NCBI GenBank assembly: GCA_013214025.1
Contig: JABSRN010000041.1
Span: 1 to 64,000, forward strand
Direction of reading: 5' to 3'
DNA from: Polyangiaceae bacterium
GTDB lineage: Bacteria; Myxococcota_A; Polyangia; Polyangiales; Polyangiaceae
DNA length: 64,000 nt
Shown: positions 8,680 through 16,620 of the stretch, piece by piece
How the letters are laid out: the number at the start of each line of letters is the position of its first letter
Position numbering within the stretch: position 1 is the stretch's first letter
Notes under the pieces: generated by a model
Told to the model about the DNA's origin: nothing
What the model saw: only the letters and a program-made list of their open reading frames with translations
The model's database searches: none
Position numbers and translations under genes: made by a program

Positions 8680-9789
8680 CTACATCAACTGAGCCATCAT
8701 GTGGACGAGCCGCGCCCGCGCCAGCAGGCTCGGTTCGGATTGCACCCCCACGTGACCTAGCAGTGGCGTAATGAGCGATTGGAAGGGCTGACCTGTACGC
8801 TCTAGCTCACGAATTGCCCACAGGGTTTCCTCATAGGGGACGACATCGTCGGCTTCGCCGTGGACTAGCAGTACGCGGCTGGGAATATTCTTCAGGCGTC
8901 CTCGGGGTGATAGCCGTAATAACTGGCCTCGCTGGCCTCGCAGCCAGGGCAGTAGGGATGGTGATAGCTGGCTGAGTTGTTGTGTGGCCAGCTGGGAATA
9001 GATTCGCTTGCCCGCAGCGGTCGCCAGCTGCTCGGCACGACGCTTGGCGCGAGGGCGGTCGCGGTCGAGCCAAGCGCGAATCACGTCGGCGACGATCGCT
9101 TCGTCTGCGCCCAGTTCTAGATGGCGCAATTGTCCGTAGATCAACACGAGCAGCCCGTACTCGTGGGCGTCGAGTTGTCTGGTTCCGTTGGGGCCCATCG
9201 CCTGATGGCTCAGAAGGAAACGGAGAGTTCGCTCCAGATCGTGGTGCCCCCCAATACTGGCGACGTAGTCGAGCTGTCGTCCGATCTTCGGATCTGCGGC
9301 GGCAAGCAGTGAGAGTCCACCCGTGAAACTGAAGCCGATGAGCCCAACTTCGCCACCGTCTCGGGCGAGGTAACTCACACTGCTGCGGAGGATCCCAACG
9401 CTGCGTTGGGAAATTCGGTACGCCCGTAAATCGGGGAGCTCGGGGGTGAGCACTCGACAGCCCACGCTCGCCAGTTGCCGGGCGAACTGAACCAATCGCC
9501 GTTCCGCTATGCCCTCATGGTGAATTCCGTGGGCGAGCACGATGGACATTCGGGCATCGCCAGCTGACGGCCCGTATATCTTTGCGTTGACGTTTTCTCC
9601 TTGGGCTTCAAGGTCAGTCAGCGCTCGTTCCGCGACTGAGGGCGCACGGCTATCGTGTGCGTTCATCAGTCGCAGTAGCGCGATGGACGCGACGTGGCGT
9701 TCGGCGGGCTCGAACGCCAACACTGCCGCCACCGCCGCGGCGGCGACTAGTAGCCTACCGGTGATTAGCTTGCGCCGAATGGGGGGCAT
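8680..9789 (-). CDS. Alpha/beta hydrolase with N-terminal membrane anchor
   Basis: 369 residues. An N-terminal hydrophobic segment (RRKLITGRLLVAAAAVAAVLAF) is a signal anchor. The hydrolase core follows: SIVLAHGIHHEG (oxyanion strand), LIGFSFTGGLSLL with the nucleophile Ser in GxSxxG, VLLVHGEADDVVPYEET supplying the catalytic Asp, and LITPLLGHVGV supplying the His. A helical cap of about 120 residues lies between the nucleophile and the acid. The domain probably faces the periplasm. The substrate cannot be told. It is a single gene, convergent with the small membrane protein. Confidence 0.85.
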   Translation of the reverse strand: MPPIRRKLITGRLLVAAAAVAAVLAFEPAERHVASIALLRLMNAHDSRAPSVAERALTDLEAQGENVNAKIYGPSAGDARMSIVLAHGIHHEGIAERRLVQFARQLASVGCRVLTPELPDLRAYRISQRSVGILRSSVSYLARDGGEVGLIGFSFTGGLSLLAAADPKIGRQLDYVASIGGHHDLERTLRFLLSHQAMGPNGTRQLDAHEYGLLVLIYGQLRHLELGADEAIVADVIRAWLDRDRPRAKRRAEQLATAAGKRIYSQLATQQLSQLSPSLLPWLRGQRGQLLRLSPRGRLKNIPSRVLLVHGEADDVVPYEETLWAIRELERTGQPFQSLITPLLGHVGVQSEPSLLARARLVHMMAQLM

Positions 9790-9993
9790 GTAAGCAATTT
9801 CTTATCACGTGGGTGGTGAGCAGCGGGGGTGAGCGCCACCAGCGGGGGGGCCGGGCACCAGAGGGGAACGATAATTCTATGAATGATTCAATACGACACC
9901 CAGAATGTAGGCCGAGAGTGATTGGAAATTGACGCGAACGGCGCAGGCGGTCACAGTAGTGCGCTGTCACATTCCTGGCATGACGTTGATCCA

Positions 9994-10620
9994 ATGATTG
10001 TTGCTCGCTTTTCTGTCGCCCCATCCGCCGCCCTTATTGCCCTAGGCATTCTCGGGTTCACGGCCTGTGCCGAGGCTGCTGACCCTTACGAACAGCGCCG
10101 GGCTAACGAGTATGGGTCCACGGCGACTACAGGAGGCAGCGGCAGCGGCACAAATAATAGCGGCAGTGGCGATAGTGGCAGTGGCGGGACCACGAACGGG
10201 GGCTCCGACCCAGAGTGCCTGGTCGCGGATGACTGCGATGCGCCGGACGACCAGTTTGCGTGTTGCACGACAGCGGGAAGCTGCGGCGTCGAAATGGAGT
10301 CGGGGGATTGCGGTTCCTCGGAGACCATTGGCGGAGACTCCGGTGGCGGCAGTCTAGGCGGCGATCTGCCGGGCGTTTCGGGTGCGTCTACAGGTGGAAC
10401 CTCGGGCGGTACGGGTTCGTCCCCTGGTGCTTCGGGCGGCTCAGCTTCGGGCGGCTCAGCTTCCGGTGGCTCAGCTTCGCCTGCTGGTGGTTCGTCTGCT
10501 AGTGGTTCGTCTGCTGGTGGTTCGTCTGCTGGTGGTTCGTCGACCGGTGGGTCCGGTGGCAGTGGCGGAGACGATGGCGGCGGAATGCTCGGCGGAGTGC
10601 TCGGCGGCATGTTCTTCTAA
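9994..10620 (+). CDS. Gly/Ser-rich repeat lipoprotein
   Basis: 208 residues from ATG 9994. The signal peptide (MIVARFSVAPSAALIALGIL, then GFTAC) ends at a lipobox cysteine. A first Gly/Ser linker is followed by a small Cys-rich domain (ECLVADDCDAPDD, then FACCTTAGSCG) and then about 90 residues of GGSASGG- and GGSSAGG-type repeats, closing with GGGMLGGVLGGMFF. The DNA under the repeats consists of 15-base units (see the repeat entry), so copy number can change without shifting frame. Its design resembles the lipoprotein at 7522-8238. Surface exposure and adhesion are inference. Confidence 0.75.
   Translation: MIVARFSVAPSAALIALGILGFTACAEAADPYEQRRANEYGSTATTGGSGSGTNNSGSGDSGSGGTTNGGSDPECLVADDCDAPDDQFACCTTAGSCGVEMESGDCGSSETIGGDSGGGSLGGDLPGVSGASTGGTSGGTGSSPGASGGSASGGSASGGSASPAGGSSASGSSAGGSSAGGSSTGGSGGSGGDDGGGMLGGVLGGMFF
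10435..10545 (+). repeat. In-frame 15-bp tandem repeats inside the Gly/Ser lipoprotein gene
   Basis: Three near-identical copies of GGCGGCTCAGCTTCG (10435-10479) encode GGSAS. After 6 bases come four copies of GGTGGTTCGTCTGCT (10486-10545) encoding GGSSA-type pentapeptides; the copies differ by one to three bases. The unit length is a multiple of three, so slippage would change length only. Confidence 0.85.
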
Positions 10621-10671
10621 ATCCGTGGGACCCGTCGCGTTGATTGAGGCTCGGGCTGGGGAACGCTTGGG

Positions 10672-11070
10672 CTAGGGAACACGTGCGGCGGGTCTGGCTC
10701 GCTCCACCACCGCGATAATTTGTTGGACAGTGAGGACCCCGGCGAGGCTGTGGTGTCCCCCGGCGATTTCTTCAAATGCGTCGTCCGGAACGTTGATCTG
10801 CCAATGGCCCTCGAGGGCGCCAATGATCGCCGCAACCGAGTCGTCTGTGGCTGCGGGATGAATATCGGTCAGTGTGGCGTCTAGCGTCAGTGAGCTGGGC
10901 GATACCACTAGCTCTGCAGCCACCACGGCCCGCACGGAACTCTCGACGCTTGCTGGGACCGCGACGGTTGCCTGAGCCGTAGCCGTACCGGGTGCAGTCT
11001 GCTTGACGCGAGTTGTGTCCTGGCAGCCGACTAATACCCAAAGACAAGCCAGCCAGAGAATGTGAGCCAT
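10672..11070 (-). CDS. Lipoprotein with an acyl-carrier-protein-like domain
   Basis: 132 residues from ATG 11070. The N-terminus MAHILWLACLWVLVGC is a short signal peptide with a good lipobox (LVGC), although it has no basic residue near the start. After a Thr/Ala-rich linker comes a domain of about 80 residues that aligns with acyl carrier proteins along its whole length: VRAVVAAELVVSPSSLTLDA, then ATDDSVAAIIGALEGHW, INVPDDAFEEI and TVQQIIAVVE. The serine that carries phosphopantetheine in ACPs (DSL) is present as DSV. If exported, the domain would be out of reach of the cytoplasmic transferase, so either it is unmodified or the protein stays inside. The fold call is inference. Confidence 0.65.
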   Translation of the reverse strand: MAHILWLACLWVLVGCQDTTRVKQTAPGTATAQATVAVPASVESSVRAVVAAELVVSPSSLTLDATLTDIHPAATDDSVAAIIGALEGHWQINVPDDAFEEIAGGHHSLAGVLTVQQIIAVVERARPAARVP

Positions 11071-11209
11071 CTGGGCTAGGATAAACCCATCCCAGCAGCA
11101 GGCCAAGCGGATCGAGTTGGGATCACGCTCAAACGGCTTATTGTGGTAGACGCTTGTTGATAGCAAGGCCATCCACCGCGTACTAGACCGCGAGGGAAAG
11201 GCGATCGCT

Positions 11210-12055
11210 ATGATGGTTTCGACGAGGGCTTCGATCTGGAAAATGATCAGATGGCAGTGGCGCTATGCGCTGGTCATGGCGGTCGCTGGCACCGCTGCGG
11301 TGATGATGGAACGTCACTATCACTTCGAACGAAACGTACTGCCTAATTTGCCATTGGCCGTCGTCGGTGGCGCACTGAGCATCTTCGTCAGCTTCCGCGC
11401 GAACTCCGCCTACGACCGTTGGTGGGAAGGGCGCAAGTTGTGGGGCGGCATGGTCAACGTGTGTAGGCATTTCTCTACGCAGGTGATGCAGTACATCGGG
11501 GCGAATCCCGAACACCGCGATTCCGCCGAAACATTGCTGCGTCGGCAAGTCGCCTACGTTCACACGTTGCGGTGCTTGCTCAGGGAGGACGACCCCTTGA
11601 AGGATCCCTCGGTCAAAAATTTCTTGGCAGCGGAAGAGCTCGAAGGCTTGCGTGGTGAAAGCAACATCACTCACGCACTGCTCGATGCGCAGTTTCGAGA
11701 GGTGCGTGAGCTCAGTGATGCTGGGATCATTTCCGAATTCCGCATGGCGAGCCTGGATTCAAGCTTGCAAGAAATGCTCAACCACCAGGGCGGCTGCGAA
11801 CGCATCAAGAAAACGCCAATGCCTATGCTGTACGGTTTTCTTGCGCACCGGCTGGTCATTGCCTTCTCGATCTTGTTCCCCTTTGCCGTCGTTCATGAGT
11901 TGAGCTGGGCGGTGGTGCCGCTCACCGTCTTGGTCGGTCTCGCCTTTGCCTTGATCAGCGAGGCCGGTCGGGTCTTGGAGGACCCGTTCACCCATTTCTA
12001 TAATGGTTTTGCGCTCTCGGCGCTCTCGACCACCATCGAGATAAACATTCGGTAG
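11210..12055 (+). CDS. Bestrophin-family (UPF0187/YneE) membrane channel
   Basis: 281 residues. The signature near the N-terminus is clear: ERNVLPNLPLAVVGGALSIF, then VSFRANSAYDRWWEGRKLWGG, with paired hydrophobic helices at about residues 20-65 and again at about 205-250 (LVIAFSILFPFAVVHEL and VVPLTVLVGLAFALI). Bacterial bestrophins form pentameric anion or cation channels in the inner membrane. The C-terminal EDPFTHFYNGFALSAL motif is also typical. Length is normal. It is divergent from the ACP-like lipoprotein. Two ATGs stand in tandem at 11210 and 11213; either may be used. Confidence 0.9.
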   Translation: MMVSTRASIWKMIRWQWRYALVMAVAGTAAVMMERHYHFERNVLPNLPLAVVGGALSIFVSFRANSAYDRWWEGRKLWGGMVNVCRHFSTQVMQYIGANPEHRDSAETLLRRQVAYVHTLRCLLREDDPLKDPSVKNFLAAEELEGLRGESNITHALLDAQFREVRELSDAGIISEFRMASLDSSLQEMLNHQGGCERIKKTPMPMLYGFLAHRLVIAFSILFPFAVVHELSWAVVPLTVLVGLAFALISEAGRVLEDPFTHFYNGFALSALSTTIEINIR

Positions 12056-12114
12056 CGCCTGGGAGAAACGGACCTGCCGGCTCTGCCGAAGCCGGACGCT
12101 CATGGAGTGTTGAT

Positions 12115-12964
12115 GTGAGTCCGACCGAGCCTTTGACGACGCTGTACCGATTGGTCGTGTTGGTTGCTGGCGAACACAAGGAGGCGGTGAGCTGTAGTCA
12201 TCTTTGATGCGGGAGTGGCGGGCTTCCCGCAGCCAGGCGCTCCCGGCGGGACGGAACTCATCGCCTTCGGCAGCCGGAGTGAGCTGGACTCGATTGCGAG
12301 TCAGCTCGAAGCGGCAACCATTCCCCATCGCGGACTGAGAATCGAGGTCGGTACCAGCGGGGATTGGGCCGAAGAATGGCTGCGGCATGTGAGCGAGACC
12401 CAAGCGCACCTCGCTCGGACCCGATGTTTCCGCCGGTCCGGACATCATCGCGCTCCGGCGACACCCCGCATTTGGCTTTGGAGAGCACGTGACGACGTGT
12501 ATGTGCGCCGAGCAGCTGACGCAGGTGTTGCAGGGAAGACCTCACGCTGCCGTGCTCGATTTCGGCTGCGGTAGCGGCATCCTGTTTTTCGTCGCGGCAC
12601 AGCTGGGCGCGCGCCATGTGCTGGGAGTAGATATCGATCCTGAGGCGTGAACGCGTCGCGGTCTAACCCAGCGCTCAACAGCGTGGCCGAGGTCTGCGAA
12701 TTCGCCGAATCCTCCCGGGAGGACATGTCTCAGCGATTCGACGACGTCGTCGTCAACGTGGACTGGGCGACGCTGTGTCGTCTTTCGGTAATTCTGTCGG
12801 AACGGTTCTCGCTTGAAGGGCGGTTGATCGTGTCGAGATTCGTGGACAATATGGCGGGCGACGTTCGGGAAGCCTTCGCTGCCTGCGGGCTGAGTGTTGC
12901 GGCTCGGACCACGGACGACGACTGGGTCTGCCTAGTGCTCAGTCAGCCTGACTCAGGAAGCTGA
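12115..12964 (+). pseudogene. prmA: Broken ribosomal protein L11 methyltransferase-like gene (prmA)
   Basis: The PrmA reading can be followed only by changing frame three times. It starts at GTG 12115 (TTLYRLVVLVAGEHKEAV). It then moves at about 12190 to a frame giving VVIFDAGVAGFPQP and GDWAEEWLRHV, the family's WxEEW motif. At about 12410-12420 it moves again, giving HPAFGFGEHVTT, then VLDFGCGSGILFF and HVLGVDIDPEA, the SAM-binding core. At 12646 it moves a third time, giving SNPALNSVAEV to the stop at 12962-12964. An intact PrmA methylates L11 in the cytoplasm. The catalytic motifs survive but no full-length protein can be made. Sequencing error is the alternative. Confidence 0.8.
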
Positions 12965-13537
12965 TGGCGTCCGCGCCCGAACTTGTCGGAGACGGTCGCG
13001 TCGCACTCGCTCCATTTCCGCGAGTCGTGCGATCAGGCCGCGCGCCACGATGTCCAGAACGTGTCTGACGACTTTGCCGCGGTTGCGCGCGTCTCCGCCG
13101 AAGCTCAGTTGACTGCTCACCGCTCTGGCCTTGGGAAGCTTGCCGGAGGCCCGGCAATGCACATGTAGTGTGCGCCCCTCTTGTCTGACGGTGAGCTCAC
13201 TGACGTTGACCCGGTATTCGATTCGGTGTCCGCGCCCCACGCCCCAATCGGCTCGTCGGGCTTCTCGCTTGAGCGATCGCGCGAGGTGTTTCTTGAACGC
13301 GGTGCCGCCGACCAGCGGCGGAAACTCCAGCCGGTTGAGAACGGTCTTGGGGCGCCCCTTGGGCGGTGGCTTAGGTTTATCTGGCTTGACCTTGCCCGGC
13401 TGGGCACGGAGGGCGTGGGCCGGTTGGGCCATCAGTGGTGTCAGAAGGATGACCACGGCCATGCCGGCGGCGCGCGCTAGCGTGCGGTAGGGCTGTTTGC
13501 GACAAATTGGCCGATTTGTGGGGCGCCCAGGGGTCAC
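12953..13537 (-). CDS. Secreted hypothetical protein
   Basis: About 194 residues if GTG 13537 is the start; the ATG at 13462 (MAVVILLTPLMAQPAHA) is the alternative. The first choice gives a basic n-region (CRKQPYRTLARAAG) and a signal peptidase I site after AHA. Nearer 13638 the frame would run into glpA. The mature part begins with a Lys/Pro-rich stretch (KVKPDKPKPPPKGRPK), then about 130 residues with many Arg (HLARSLKREARRADWG, then HRIEYRVNVSELTV). No family recognised. The 3-prime end overlaps the prmA remnant by 12 bases, tail to tail. Confidence 0.65.
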   Translation of the reverse strand: MTPGRPTNRPICRKQPYRTLARAAGMAVVILLTPLMAQPAHALRAQPGKVKPDKPKPPPKGRPKTVLNRLEFPPLVGGTAFKKHLARSLKREARRADWGVGRGHRIEYRVNVSELTVRQEGRTLHVHCRASGKLPKARAVSSQLSFGGDARNRGKVVRHVLDIVARGLIARLAEMERVRRDRLRQVRARTPSAS

Positions 13538-13637
13538 CCGCCGACGGTACGCGGCCCGGCCCGAGCCGGCCAAGTATCGTGTTCTGGGCCGAATATGTGT
13601 CAAATAAGCTCCGCCATGGTGAATAATCGGAGGACTC

Positions 13638-15317
13638 ATGGACGGGGGAAATAGCTCGGTTGACGTGGTGGTCATCGGTGCCGGTGTGAACGGCTCTGGC
13701 GTCGCGCGGGATTGCGCCCTGAGAGGCATGCGAGTGGCGTTGTTTGAACGCAACGATATCGCCTTCGGTGCGAGCGGTAATTCCAGCGGCATGATTCACG
13801 GCGGGCCCCGTTACTTGACCCAAGATCCGGAAGTTACTTTTCGGTCCTGCCAAGACTCTGGGTATATCCAAAAAATCGCGCCTCACCTGCTGTTTCGTAT
13901 CCCTGTGCTGATGCCAGTGGAGCGCGGAGGCATTGCTGGAAAAATCGAGTTGTTGGGTTTGGACGGCTTCTTTGAAGCGTACGATCGATTCCAACCGCTG
14001 AAGCGAGGCAAACCCCACTTGCGACTCACCGCCGATGAGCTTCAAGCGGCGGAGCCCGGATTACTAGGCGTGGGGGCAGGCGGGATCTCGTTTGACGAAT
14101 GGGGCATCGACGGGAACCGGCTGTGCGTGGCAAACGTGGTGGACGCCGTAGAGCACGGTGCCACCGCGCAGGTGCACACCAGTGTCACGACCATCGAACG
14201 CGATGAGAACGGCGCGGTGAGCGGGGTTAAGTTCCGCGACGAACTCACCCATGAAGAAGGCAGACTAGACTGCCGTGTTGTCGTCAACGCGACTGGCGCT
14301 TGGGCACCGATCACGGCGGCGCTTTCGAAGCTGAATCCGGAAGTGGCCCGGGTCCGTCCGGGCAAGGGCACGCACGTGGTGTTGGACAGACGGGTGAGCA
14401 ACTACGCCATTCTGACGAAGGCAGTGGATGGTCGTTCCATCTTTCTGTTGCCGTGGCAGAACGTGAGTATCCTGGGGACAACCGATGACGACTTCTACGG
14501 CGACCTCGATCATGTGACTGCGAACAGCGACGAGGTGCGTTACCTATTCGAAGCGGTGGCCCGAGTGTTTCCAGGCATCCGACAAGCCCGGGCTATCGGC
14601 ACGACGGCGGGTGTTCGTCCCACCCTTTACGAATGGGGCAAACACGAAGATGCGCTCTCTCGGGATCACGAGATCGTTGATCACGGTCCGCAGGGGGCAC
14701 CAGGCATGTTTTCCATGCTGGGTGGAAAGCTCGCGGGTTATCGCTGGTTTGCCGAGGAGATGAGCGATGTGGTGGCCGAACGCTTGAGCAATCAGACCGC
14801 CTGCCATACCCATTCGATGCCGCTGCCGGGCGGAGAGGAAGTGATCGCTCCCGAAGAGTTCGCAGTAGCCAACGGGATTTCCGGGCTTGCGGCGGTGCGC
14901 ATGATTTATCGTCACGGCGGTCGTAGCCGTCAGCTAGCCGAGCGGATGGCGAGCGATCCGGAGCAAAAACGGGTGCTCTGCGACTGCGAGCCGGTACTAG
15001 AAGCCGAGGTCCGCCATGTGGTGCGGGGAGAACTCGCTCGGACGGTGGAAGATGTCTCGCGCCGAACCCGGCTCGGCTTGGGAGCCTGCGGAGGCATGCG
15101 CTGCGCGGCTTCCTGCGGGGCGGTGGTAGCCGACGAACTGGGTCAGCCGCCGTCCTGGGGGAGGGAAAGTGCTCGGCAATTTCTAGTATCGGCCGGTCGC
15201 CGTCGACTGCCTGCACTGAATCCCGCTCAAGCGCGACAAGAGGCGATGTTGAGCGCTTCGGCCTTAGCGTCGCTCGGCTCCGGAGAAACACCGCGCTCCG
15301 GAGAAAACGCGCAGTGA
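13638..15317 (+). CDS. glpA: FAD-dependent glycerol-3-phosphate dehydrogenase, GlpA type
   Basis: 559 residues; ATG 13638 has a strong ribosome site (GGAGGA). It oxidises glycerol-3-phosphate to dihydroxyacetone phosphate at the membrane. The FAD-binding VVIGAGVNGSGVARDCALRG and the DAO-fold motifs SGMIHGGPRYL and GTTDDDFYGD are present. Unlike GlpD, it has a C-terminal BFD-like [2Fe-2S] domain with VLCDCEPVLEAE and GACGGMRCAASC, residues about 440-500, which marks the GlpA subunit of the GlpABC enzyme. The stop overlaps the next start (GTGA), so it is coupled to glpB. Confidence 0.92.
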   Translation: MDGGNSSVDVVVIGAGVNGSGVARDCALRGMRVALFERNDIAFGASGNSSGMIHGGPRYLTQDPEVTFRSCQDSGYIQKIAPHLLFRIPVLMPVERGGIAGKIELLGLDGFFEAYDRFQPLKRGKPHLRLTADELQAAEPGLLGVGAGGISFDEWGIDGNRLCVANVVDAVEHGATAQVHTSVTTIERDENGAVSGVKFRDELTHEEGRLDCRVVVNATGAWAPITAALSKLNPEVARVRPGKGTHVVLDRRVSNYAILTKAVDGRSIFLLPWQNVSILGTTDDDFYGDLDHVTANSDEVRYLFEAVARVFPGIRQARAIGTTAGVRPTLYEWGKHEDALSRDHEIVDHGPQGAPGMFSMLGGKLAGYRWFAEEMSDVVAERLSNQTACHTHSMPLPGGEEVIAPEEFAVANGISGLAAVRMIYRHGGRSRQLAERMASDPEQKRVLCDCEPVLEAEVRHVVRGELARTVEDVSRRTRLGLGACGGMRCAASCGAVVADELGQPPSWGRESARQFLVSAGRRRLPALNPAQARQEAMLSASALASLGSGETPRSGENAQ

Positions 15318-16462
15318 AGCTTGTGGTCGTAGGAGCGGGAGCGGCAGGCACGGCGAGCGCTTGGGCCGCGAGTTCCCGAGCAGACGTCATCGTCTTGTGC
15401 GACCGCGATGGCGACACGGCGCTAGCTGGCGGAGCTTTGTTGACTGGCGGGGCTGATGATGTCCCCCTGAGTTTTTCGGAAACCGCGGCGGTCACAGAGT
15501 TCTTCGAGAAGTTGAACTACTGGCGCCTGCAGCCGGATCGAGTGGTGAGCGATACAGGTATGCTGCTAGCTTGCGCCGGACTGACGGACTGGCAGCTGCC
15601 CGCTAGTCGCTTCGACGCGTTGCAAGAAGGAGCGACCGTCGGCGTCGTGGCCTGGGGCACGAACGAGAGCGAATCGCGTCTGCTCGCGCGGGCTCTGAGG
15701 GAGCAGCTGGCAGCGCAAGGGCTGCACTTTGAAGCCATCGCGATCGCCGGGGCGGGGCGCTGGGCAGATACGCCTTCAGCGGATATCGCGGGCTATCTCG
15801 ATACGGCTCCAGGCTTTGCTGAGCTCGAAGCTGGCCTGAAAACCCAGTGCGAGAAGTTGGCTGCGGCCCTCTTTCCGCCGGTCCTCGGCGTGGCCGAAAA
15901 TTTGGGGACATTCCTCGAAAAGTCCTTATCGCTTCCGTGCGGTGAATGGGCCGGGGCACTTCGTTCCACCGCGGGACACCGATTTGCGTCTCGGAGGGAC
16001 GCACTGTTTCAGGCCGTCGGCGTGGAGATGCGAGGCGATCGGGCGGAGAGTTTGGCGCGGACCGCTGACGGCTGGAAAATCGAGTTCCGCGGTGGCGGCA
16101 GCCTGCTTGCTGACCGGATCGTGCTTGCCTGCGGCGGCCTCGCTTCTGGGGGGATTAGACTCGGAAGCAGCGCAGAAACATTGAGTGGTGCCCCGGCGGC
16201 GAGTCTTTCCTGGAAGGCTCCGGGCGATGTGGTCCTGGATGGCACCCATGTTTCGTCCACCGGCGCTGCTTCGGGGCTAGATCTCAGCCACTTGGGGCTG
16301 GACGCCTTGCAGCGGATCGGACTGCAAGCCGACCGCGCGGGCGGGCTGAGAGCGCCTGGATTGTTCGGTGCGGGCGCTCTTTTGGCGGGTCGTCCGCGGA
16401 CCTTGCTGGAGGCCGTGGTCTCAGGCCTCGCAGCTGGAAGCGCCGCAATAACCCACGTCTAG
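15314..16462 (+). CDS. glpB: Glycerol-3-phosphate dehydrogenase subunit B
   Basis: 382 residues from GTG 15314, overlapping glpA by 4 bases. GlpB is the second flavin subunit of the GlpABC complex and passes electrons toward the quinone pool through GlpC. Seen here: VVVGAGAAGTASAWAASSR, the dinucleotide site; LAGGALLTGGADD; and the C-terminal GLFGAGALLAGRP flavoprotein closing motif. No glpC follows; the next 150 bases hold short repeats and then an acnA remnant. The membrane-anchoring subunit must be elsewhere or replaced. Confidence 0.88.
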   Translation: MKLVVVGAGAAGTASAWAASSRADVIVLCDRDGDTALAGGALLTGGADDVPLSFSETAAVTEFFEKLNYWRLQPDRVVSDTGMLLACAGLTDWQLPASRFDALQEGATVGVVAWGTNESESRLLARALREQLAAQGLHFEAIAIAGAGRWADTPSADIAGYLDTAPGFAELEAGLKTQCEKLAAALFPPVLGVAENLGTFLEKSLSLPCGEWAGALRSTAGHRFASRRDALFQAVGVEMRGDRAESLARTADGWKIEFRGGGSLLADRIVLACGGLASGGIRLGSSAETLSGAPAASLSWKAPGDVVLDGTHVSSTGAASGLDLSHLGLDALQRIGLQADRAGGLRAPGLFGAGALLAGRPRTLLEAVVSGLAAGSAAITHV

Positions 16463-16497
16463 CCAACTTGGCGGTAGCTCTAAAGTTAACGATAACC

Positions 16498-16530
16498 GGC
16501 CGTAGTTCGGCCGTAGTTCGGCCGTAGTTC
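16498..16530 (+). repeat. Three tandem 11-bp repeats before the acnA remnant
   Basis: GGCCGTAGTTC occurs three times without a gap or mismatch, at 16498-16508, 16509-16519 and 16520-16530. It lies in the 158-base gap between glpB and the acnA pseudogene. It may be a protein-binding array or a slippage product; no promoter is recognised next to it. Confidence 0.85.
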
Positions 16531-16620
16531 GGTCGAACCTTCACGCTCTCTTGGCGAGCCCCGAACGCGGGACCTCGTGACCAGACAGCACAGCTAGGAT
16601 CCCTCAAGGCAACGCGTTCC

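Noticed and set aside
8457-8771. A 104-residue plus-strand frame
   Set aside because: It overlaps the well-supported hydrolase on the other strand and the small membrane protein in another frame; the sequence is not protein-like.
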